IMG/VR virus record: IMGVR_UViG_3300023442_000013
Location: 1 to 33,950 of that record
Strand: one strand, 5' to 3'
From: a virus
DNA: 33,950 nucleotides
The notes below the pieces were generated by a model. That model made no database searches. It was not told the DNA's origin and was given only the letters and a program-made list of their open reading frames with translations. Both the position numbers and the translations under genes were made by a program. Of this stretch, positions 29,318-33,950 are shown piece after piece. Each line of letters opens with the position of its first letter. The first letter of the stretch is position 1.

Positions 29318-29368
29318 TCAGCGAGTTAGCGCAGTGGTGTTGACACTTTTGCGGGAGTCTGGCACAAT
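29318..29368 (+). promoter_or_regulatory. Strong promoter of right-hand gene block
   Basis: TTGACA (29340-29345), a 17-bp spacer and CACAAT (29363-29368). The upstream box TCAGCGAGTTAGCG (29318-29331) is identical to that at 27700. The leader of about 100 nt contains a 9-bp hairpin (TTCCATGCC with GGCATGGAA, about 29430-29453) before the AAAGGAAG ribosome-binding site. Confidence 0.8.
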
Positions 29369-29474
29369 GGCGGCAACATGCCGAAACCCGGCGGATTGTC
29401 TCCATTGCGGCATTGCCGCTTTGGGGATGTTCCATGCCGGGATGGGCATGGAATCCGACTAGAAAGGAAGAGCC

Positions 29475-30659
29475 ATGAATCCGTTCAAAAGTCGAATTGC
29501 CAAATGGCTTGCCGACAAGGACTATCGCGTCCTGTCGGCTTGGATCAAGAATTCGGACGTTCCGTCCGAAGGCCGTGAGGAGTGCCTCATCAACGAGGCA
29601 ATCCAAACGGCCTCGGCGGAGCTATCTAATCACATCCGCCAATCCGACCAGATCACACTCGATCTGGTCATGGACACCCTGGCCGACGCCTTGTCGGTCC
29701 AAGGGTGGACCAAGAAGACCAATCCTCGGAACGCCCCTGAGGCGTTCCACCTCGCCGAGCGGCGTCGAGACAACCTCATCGACGCTTGCCTGGAGCGTCT
29801 CCCATTGGAGTACGCCCCCATACTGAATAACCGGCTCCGACACCGGATGTATGCCCTGCTCGTGCCGGAGACGGCGGAGAGCAGTCCAAACGGACGCCCC
29901 CTGCCATTCACCGGATCAATCCGGTTCTGCCCCACCCTTCGCCGATCGGAGCGGGCCGATCGATGGAGCCTCAGTCTCGATTTCTGGGGCGAGACCATCG
30001 AGTCGGTCTCCTTTGAGCACCCCTATTGGGTCCGGCTCGGCCACCTTTCCGAGCGGGCCATCAACATCCGTTTTGCCGCTCATCCTACGCCCCTCGATGA
30101 GCGGCACGATTACCGCCACTTCGTGGTCTCGGTCCTGATCGAGCAGGACGAGAACTATCCCCATTGGCGGACTGATGGTCCGCTGCCGGTGGCCACGGAG
30201 TTCGTCTTCCGGGCCGATCCTATCGGCTCGGATGATGAACCCAGGTGGGCCATCGTTATGGAACGATCTTCCCCCTGGCGGGAGCAGATCCGGTCCATGC
30301 GGGATGACGCTCTGCTCCCCCACATCGGCGATCGGGTGAGGATCGGCGATGTGGTGATAGAGGTCTCCAGTGGGCTTCTTCCACCGAATCTCCTTGAGCC
30401 GATCGACGATCCGGACGCCTTCGACGGCTTCACCCTTCCGGTTTCGCTCCAAGGCGGCCAATTCTTCAAGGAGCGTCACGGCCGTTCCATCTATTGGCGA
30501 CCGAAGCGGGACGACGCTCCTATCGCCGCCGAATTCTTTCATCCGGACCATTATGAGGTTCGGGTCATCGAACCTGAACCTCACAAGGAAGACCGAATGG
30601 TCCGGATCTATCAGATCAGCGGTCAAACCCAGTACAGCCGCCGGTCTGATGGTGACTGA
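29475..30659 (+). CDS. Hypothetical protein, first gene of right block
   Basis: 394 residues, largest gene of this block. It has an N-terminal helical part (1-140, with DQITLDLVMDTLADALSVQG and two long charged helices) and a beta-rich part (150-380) high in Arg, Asp, Pro and Trp. The end DRMVRIYQISGQTQYSRRSD shares VRIYQI with the protein at 32544. No catalytic motif is recognised. The strong promoter directly upstream and the strong terminator after the stop indicate early, high-level and separate expression. Confidence 0.75.
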   Translation: MNPFKSRIAKWLADKDYRVLSAWIKNSDVPSEGREECLINEAIQTASAELSNHIRQSDQITLDLVMDTLADALSVQGWTKKTNPRNAPEAFHLAERRRDNLIDACLERLPLEYAPILNNRLRHRMYALLVPETAESSPNGRPLPFTGSIRFCPTLRRSERADRWSLSLDFWGETIESVSFEHPYWVRLGHLSERAINIRFAAHPTPLDERHDYRHFVVSVLIEQDENYPHWRTDGPLPVATEFVFRADPIGSDDEPRWAIVMERSSPWREQIRSMRDDALLPHIGDRVRIGDVVIEVSSGLLPPNLLEPIDDPDAFDGFTLPVSLQGGQFFKERHGRSIYWRPKRDDAPIAAEFFHPDHYEVRVIEPEPHKEDRMVRIYQISGQTQYSRRSDGD

Positions 30660-30673
30660 TTAGACCCGATGAA

Positions 30674-30731
30674 GGCCGCCGCTATGGCACAGGTCTGGAT
30701 CCAGACTAGTGCTGTGGCGGCGGCCTTTTTT
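30674..30731 (+). terminator. Intrinsic terminator with nested palindrome
   Basis: GGCCGCCGC (30674-30682) pairs with GCGGCGGCC (30717-30725), followed by T6. Inside lies a perfect 14-nt palindrome, GTCTGGATCCAGAC (30693-30706). Confidence 0.85.
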
Positions 30732-30739
30732 CGTCTCAT

Positions 30740-30794
30740 CCCGATGGGACGAGGCGGCGGCATCCGATGGGTGCTTCCGCCCCGTTCCATCGGG
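30740..30794 (+). repeat. Long intergenic hairpin
   Basis: CCCGATGGGACG (30740-30751) pairs with CGTTCCATCGGG (30783-30794), 12 bp with one G-T, around an inner GGCGG/CCGCC hairpin. It lies directly after a terminator and 25 nt before the next ATG. Confidence 0.7.
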
Positions 30795-30819
30795 CCGGTA
30801 ATCCAATGAAGGAGAAAGT

Positions 30820-31131
30820 ATGATTAACGAGAACACTGTACAGGCCGTGGTTAATCTGCTGGATCACGGTAAGGCATTCCAGGGGGCCGGTTCTGTCATC
30901 GATGACCGCCCCGAATACCAGATTCTTTGGGGTCCATTTGATGACCCTGATCTCTCCAACCTTTGCGCCCTCATCGTCTGCCGTTATGACGGCGGATTCG
31001 ATGAGATCCTGCCATTCAGCGAGCCGCTCAAAGCGGCTCGTGCATGGTTTGAACTCACCGGCATTCCGGCAATGATCCCGCCTGATGTTCCGCACCACTT
31101 CCCATTGGCGGTACTTCCCGCCGCCGCTTGA
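30820..31131 (+). CDS. Hypothetical protein, shares domain with 31579 gene
   Basis: 103 residues with GAAGGAGAAAGT before the ATG. The segment QILWGPFDDPDLSNLCALIV, then a Phe-rich stretch and GIPAMIPPD, lines up with LLWGPFEESHL...GYTPTIPP in the gene at 31579, so the two share one alpha/beta domain. Acidic, no membrane segment. Function unknown; probably an early phage protein. Confidence 0.7.
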   Translation: MINENTVQAVVNLLDHGKAFQGAGSVIDDRPEYQILWGPFDDPDLSNLCALIVCRYDGGFDEILPFSEPLKAARAWFELTGIPAMIPPDVPHHFPLAVLPAAA

Positions 31132-31146
31132 TCGACCGATGGCTGA

Positions 31147-31181
31147 GGCCGCCCCGCTCTATCGATGGAGTGAGGGCGGCC
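31147..31181 (+). repeat. Intergenic 8-bp hairpin
   Basis: GGCCGCCC (31147-31154) and GGGCGGCC (31174-31181), followed by a CCAGC/GCTGG hairpin next to the ribosome-binding site of the following gene. Confidence 0.6.
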
Positions 31182-31209
31182 CCAGCTATTGGCTGGAGAA
31201 AGGAGAGCT

Positions 31210-31467
31210 ATGGAGAAACTAGTGCTCCGAGTTGGCGGAGTTGATTTCTTTGGTATGGGTGCCACCTGGTACTCGGTCGAAGTCAAGGATGAGGAAGACG
31301 CTCGCTATAAGGCGGAACAATACACCGCCATTGGTGAGCGGGCCGTTCTCTTGAAAGTTCCCCAATCTGGGGATCCGGAGATCTTATGGGAAATGAAACC
31401 CAAGATCTCCAAGGAATCGGCCGAAGCTCGGGCCGCAGTGTCCGAGATGATGAATCGGCGTGGCTGA
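31210..31467 (+). CDS. Hypothetical protein
   Basis: 85 residues from ATG 31210, directly after AAAGGAGAGCT; an in-frame TTG at 31189 is upstream of the ribosome-binding site and can be excluded. It contains GATWYSVEVKDEEDARYKAE and a helical C-terminus (SKESAEARAAVSEMMNR). Small, mixed alpha/beta, acidic. Function unknown. Confidence 0.7.
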   Translation: MEKLVLRVGGVDFFGMGATWYSVEVKDEEDARYKAEQYTAIGERAVLLKVPQSGDPEILWEMKPKISKESAEARAAVSEMMNRRG

Positions 31468-31478
31468 CCGATGACTGA

Positions 31479-31551
31479 GGCGGTGCCGCCCATTGATAGC
31501 ACGGAAAGGCAAAGCTGTCGGTGTGTGGCACCGCCCCGGCCATTGGCCGGT
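31479..31551 (+). repeat. Intergenic hairpin with GCACGGAAAGGCAA loop
   Basis: GGCGGTGCC (31479-31487) pairs with GGCACCGCC (31527-31535). The inner GATAGC/GCTGTC stem presents ACGGAAAGGCAAA. The 14-nt sequence GCACGGAAAGGCAA (31499-31512) also forms the tip of the hairpin at 32879. A CCGGCC/GGCCGG hairpin follows (31537-31551). Confidence 0.7.
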
Positions 31552-31578
31552 AATCCAATGAAGTGAAAGGAGATACTG

Positions 31579-32211
31579 ATGCTTCCACAGCATCGTGATG
31601 ATTACTCTCTCTCTCGGTTCGAAGACGCTATCTGTGAGGTTCTCTACCGGATGGCGTTGAACGGCGGAGCGGATGAGGAAGATGGATCGGTAACAGAGAC
31701 AGGTCAATGGTCTGGCCTGCTCTGGGGACCGTTCGAGGAATCCCACCTGATCCCATCGGAAACCCTGGCTGCTATCGTTCAGGAAGACAGCCAAGGGTTC
31801 GTCACCTATGAGTTGTTCCGCAAGCCGGGAGCGGCTCAAGGTGCCTGGCATCTGATCACAGGCTACACTCCCACCATCCCACCCAGAACGATGGAAGCTT
31901 ACGAGCTTTCCATCCGGCGCATCCCGCCGGGATTCATCCAACAGATGCGGGACGCTATCCCGGAAGTCGAGGCCAAGATCAATCGCATCGGCCTTCAGGA
32001 ATTCAGCGTCATTGCGGCTGTTCGATCCAAGCTGATCGGCATGGCTGCCGATCTGTTTATCTCCGTCAAGCCGCTGCCTATCAATGGCTTAGCTGCGGCA
32101 GTCCGCAACCGCTTGCAAGAGCGGTATCCGCATCGGGAATTCCCGGATCTGGATTATTTCGTCTACGAGCTTCGTCTCGCCATTGTTGCGAGGAAGGAGA
32201 AAGCCGCATGA
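31579..32211 (+). CDS. Hypothetical protein, contains domain shared with 30820 gene
   Basis: 210 residues with AAAGGAGATACTG before the ATG. Residues 45-100 match the 30820 protein (LLWGPFEESHLIPSETLAAI ... TIPPRTME). The C-terminal half is helical (GFIQQMRDAIPEVEAKINRI, ADLFISVKPLPINGLAAAVR). It overlaps the next gene by ATGA. Function unknown; the extra C-terminal domain suggests fusion to the shared core. Confidence 0.7.
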   Translation: MLPQHRDDYSLSRFEDAICEVLYRMALNGGADEEDGSVTETGQWSGLLWGPFEESHLIPSETLAAIVQEDSQGFVTYELFRKPGAAQGAWHLITGYTPTIPPRTMEAYELSIRRIPPGFIQQMRDAIPEVEAKINRIGLQEFSVIAAVRSKLIGMAADLFISVKPLPINGLAAAVRNRLQERYPHREFPDLDYFVYELRLAIVARKEKAA

Positions 32212-32474
32212 GTATTCCAGATCGGATCTTGCCTCTAGTTCGAGAGGCTTACAGCCTCTCGTCGGGGACTATGGCATCCTTGACCGGCTTCAAGGAATAC
32301 GCCATGATCGACCTGATTCAGAACGATTTTGCCCAGTGGATCATCGATCACTCCGACCGATTCGACCAATCTACAGTCTGGCAAGAGGCGTGGAAACAAT
32401 TCTGGCGTGAGAATGGCTCATCCTATCGGCCGCCGGTAGTGGCAGCTCACGCCAAGATGGAGCACATTCGATGA
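32208..32474 (+). CDS. Small helical protein
   Basis: 88 residues. Predicted all-helical (DRILPLVREAYSLSSGTMAS, IQNDFAQWIIDHSDRFD) with several Trp. It overlaps the upstream stop by ATGA, with GAGGAAGGAGAAAGCC as ribosome-binding region, so it is translationally coupled. The two proteins may form a complex. Function unknown. Confidence 0.7.
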   Translation: MSIPDRILPLVREAYSLSSGTMASLTGFKEYAMIDLIQNDFAQWIIDHSDRFDQSTVWQEAWKQFWRENGSSYRPPVVAAHAKMEHIR

Positions 32475-32480
32475 GATCAC

Positions 32481-32521
32481 GGCGGCATCCGATGGGACAG
32501 GCAAGCCTATCGGATGCCGCC
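32481..32521 (+). repeat. 13-bp perfect intergenic hairpin
   Basis: GGCGGCATCCGAT (32481-32493) pairs perfectly with ATCGGATGCCGCC (32509-32521). The tip carries ACAGGCAAG, similar to the ACGGAAAGGCAA tips of the neighbouring hairpins. It is 22 nt from the next ATG. Confidence 0.75.
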
Positions 32522-32543
32522 GAATTCCATGAAAGGAGAATCT

Positions 32544-32867
32544 ATGCCTGATACCGGAATCTACTTTATCGGCCCGAATCAGGTGCCGCCGCCTAAGATG
32601 CGGCCACCGGATGCGGTGCGGATCTATCAGATCGGCCGCAGCCCGGAGAACGACAAGGGTTGGCTGGCTGTCTTCCAGTGGTGCGGACATCCAAGAGGAC
32701 CGATCGTTCGATACGAGCCACTGCTGGCGGTCTACCATGAATCGGCAGCCGTGGCTGACCTCACCCACAGGCTCCGCAAGACGGCGGAGACTCACGGTAT
32801 CCCATTGAAAAGCGGCACGGAAGTGCTGATCATCTATCAGGACCGGCACGAATTGACCACGGTCTGA
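32544..32867 (+). CDS. Hypothetical protein
   Basis: 107 residues from ATG 32544, right after GAAAGGAGAATCT; the frame upstream crosses that ribosome-binding site. It contains AVRIYQIGRSPENDKGWLAV, of which VRIYQI also ends the 29475 protein, and a helix (AVADLTHRLRKTAETHGI). Alpha/beta, no known motif. Confidence 0.7.
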   Translation: MPDTGIYFIGPNQVPPPKMRPPDAVRIYQIGRSPENDKGWLAVFQWCGHPRGPIVRYEPLLAVYHESAAVADLTHRLRKTAETHGIPLKSGTEVLIIYQDRHELTTV

Positions 32868-32878
32868 CGGTCGAGGCG

Positions 32879-32925
32879 GCGGCGCTGCTGATGGCACGGA
32901 AAGGCAACCCCATCGGCAGCGCCGC
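32879..32925 (+). repeat. 16-bp intergenic hairpin with GCACGGAAAGGCAA loop
   Basis: GCGGCGCTGCTGATGG (32879-32894) pairs with CCATCGGCAGCGCCGC (32910-32925), one T-G wobble. The 15-nt loop holds CACGGAAAGGCAA, as in the hairpin at 31479. Confidence 0.8.
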
Positions 32926-32967
32926 TGCTCCGGCTTTCAGGCTGGAATACATCGAAAGGAGAGAACA

Positions 32968-33270
32968 ATGGTAAGAAGCGTGAACATCAGGGTTCGACGC
33001 TATTCGATCCTTATGCAACTCAAGGCAGACTACCCCAAGCCGTCTGTTGAAGTCTACTCTGAGCAACTCAACGACGGAGACTGGACTCATGAGATGGACT
33101 TCTACGGCAGCGACGGCTATGCAATCGCCTCTGCTTCGTGGTGTAACAGCGGGGCTACGCTCACTGATGACATTCCGATCGACAAGGCCAAGCGGCTCTA
33201 TGAAGCCATGCGCTCACTCGATATGGATGCCATTGAGGCAGAGTACGAGAAACTGCTCACGGAAGTTTAG
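32968..33270 (+). CDS. Hypothetical protein, paralog of next gene
   Basis: 100 residues with GAAAGGAGAGAAC before the ATG. The part DWTHEMDFYGSDGYAIASA, followed by a helix (KAKRLYEAMRSLDMDAIEAE), aligns with the next gene (DWINYVEVWNDKDLQVVRAE and KAFELVLAARNGNVLETLDR). Beta-hairpin then helix, small single domain. Function unknown. Confidence 0.7.
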   Translation: MVRSVNIRVRRYSILMQLKADYPKPSVEVYSEQLNDGDWTHEMDFYGSDGYAIASASWCNSGATLTDDIPIDKAKRLYEAMRSLDMDAIEAEYEKLLTEV

Positions 33271-33301
33271 CGCTATCGGTGGCGCAATAGATGGAGGTGC
33301 C

Positions 33302-33619
33302 ATGACATTCATTGAGAAAATCAAGCATCAAGAGCGCGCTGTGCTGCTCACCGGCGAGATTCATCTCGCCTACTACGATGCGGACGACCAAGTGGTAATT
33401 GAGATACATCGGCGATTCGATCCGGAGCTTGACGACTGGATCAACTACGTCGAAGTCTGGAACGATAAAGATCTCCAAGTGGTGAGGGCAGAATGGACGC
33501 CATTGCATGGTGTGCGGCTCAATGATGGCCTTCCTGTTGAAAAAGCATTCGAGCTTGTTCTGGCCGCCCGTAACGGAAACGTACTCGAAACTCTCGATCG
33601 GCTGAAGCTGTTTGAGTAG
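33302..33619 (+). CDS. Hypothetical protein, paralog of preceding gene
   Basis: 105 residues from ATG 33302 (GGAGGTGCC in front). Upstream codons in this frame belong to the preceding gene in another frame. The order DxDDQVVIEIHRRF, DDWINYVEVW, then a helix near 75-100 matches the preceding protein. It is separated by only 31 nt without a long hairpin, so the two are probably translated from one message. Confidence 0.7.
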   Translation: MTFIEKIKHQERAVLLTGEIHLAYYDADDQVVIEIHRRFDPELDDWINYVEVWNDKDLQVVRAEWTPLHGVRLNDGLPVEKAFELVLAARNGNVLETLDRLKLFE

Positions 33620-33630
33620 GGGGACGATAC

Positions 33631-33840
33631 ATGGCCAGAACTTACAGGCGTGAACCCCATTGGCGAGAGCCGGAGTTCCATGTCCGTATGCACCGGGACG
33701 CACCATCCGGACTCCGCCATGCACCGAAACATTACCGGCGGTATCGGAATCGTCTCTATCGGCGGCGGGCCGAGCGGGCTGTCCGCAATGGAATGGACGT
33801 GCCACGGTGGCGGCGCGACGCTGATGACTATTGGTTTTGA
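33631..33840 (+). CDS. Small Arg-rich protein
   Basis: 69 residues with about 19 Arg and 6 His: MARTYRREPHWREPEFHVRM, then KHYRRYRNRLYRRRAERAVR. Strongly basic, likely RNA- or DNA-binding. Starts 11 nt after the upstream stop with GGGGGACG in front. The composition differs from the acidic neighbours. Function unknown. Confidence 0.6.
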   Translation: MARTYRREPHWREPEFHVRMHRDAPSGLRHAPKHYRRYRNRLYRRRAERAVRNGMDVPRWRRDADDYWF

Positions 33841-33846
33841 TCAACC

Positions 33847-33876
33847 GGCAGGTGGTCTGGGGTCAGACCACCTGCC
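33847..33876 (+). repeat. 13-bp perfect hairpin containing GGTCTG-GGGT-CAGACC
   Basis: GGCAGGTGGTCTG (33847-33859) pairs perfectly with CAGACCACCTGCC (33864-33876), loop GGGT. The inner 16 nt also occur at 21493 and 29105. Confidence 0.8.
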
Positions 33877-33904
33877 ACAACCCAATGAATCGAAAGGAGA
33901 TGAA

Positions 33905-33950
33905 ATGACCGACAAGAAGATCGTCGAAATCGCCATGAGAGCGGGCAGAT
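33905..33950 (+). CDS. Start of a further gene, cut by window
   Basis: MTDKKIVEIAMRAGR is visible. GAAAGGAGATGAA lies directly before the ATG at 33905, matching the ribosome-binding sites of the other genes in this block. Nothing can be said about function. Confidence 0.65.
   Translation, partial: MTDKKIVEIAMRAGR

Noticed and set aside
29916-30626. 236-codon minus-strand open frame
   Set aside because: Antisense to the well-supported gene 29475-30659, which has promoter, ribosome-binding site and terminator.
1-33950. CRISPR array or rRNA
   Set aside because: No regularly spaced direct repeats with unique spacers and no rRNA-like sequence were seen.

Overview
The window is part of a tailed double-stranded DNA phage (Caudoviricetes) or a phage-like contig. 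The evidence is a run of minus-strand virion genes in typical order: large terminase, portal, scaffold, major capsid protein, decoration-type proteins and a head-tail adaptor-like protein. No integrase, lysis cassette, polymerase or host housekeeping gene is visible. The host cannot be named. Three candidate sigma70 promoters place their -10 box exactly 7 nt before an ATG, which predicts leaderless mRNAs, so the host probably translates these well; that is an inference.

Layout. (1) 1-13709, minus strand: virion and packaging operon. The large terminase carries a 264-residue intein that interrupts its Walker A motif. The operon is preceded by a strong divergent promoter region, with a small basic plus-strand protein gene (13768) facing away. 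(2) 13951-27374, minus strand: about 30 mostly small genes, many with Cys pairs. They include a MazG-like pyrophosphohydrolase, a DUF5131 (phage Gp37/Gp68) protein, small membrane proteins, a tRNA-Met(CAT), a degenerate tRNA(CAT), and a 3' tRNA half fused to the end of a coding gene. (3) Within this block, 19994-22924 holds what I consider the most interesting system: a gene for a Ro60/Rsr protein (TROVE plus vWA domains), one small structured RNA directly behind it, and 1.1 kb upstream a compact array of four structured RNAs. At least three of the four share an architecture with the RNA behind rsr. One contains a circularly permuted tRNA module, the known hallmark of bacterial YrlA Y RNAs. 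(4) 27375-29474: divergent control region with no convincing genes apart from a small basic protein (27809). It has two promoters sharing an upstream box, a strong terminator, many long hairpins, three similar palindromic operators, and a perfect match to the bacterial ParB-binding site parS. (5) 29475-33950, plus strand: nine small genes of unknown function plus one cut by the window end. Most intergenic gaps hold a long perfect hairpin and are followed by a similar AAAGGAGA ribosome-binding site. This looks like an early or host-takeover module, which is an inference.

How it may work together: plus-strand promoters at 27722 and 29340 would drive the small unknown proteins. The minus strand is driven from near 27400 (accessory genes), 22920 (Y RNA array) and 13740 (virion genes). 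The Rsr protein and its Y RNAs would form a phage-encoded RNP that could redirect RNA decay or tRNA-processing enzymes. The parS site suggests use of a chromosomal-type ParB, either for segregation of an extrachromosomal prophage or for another purpose.
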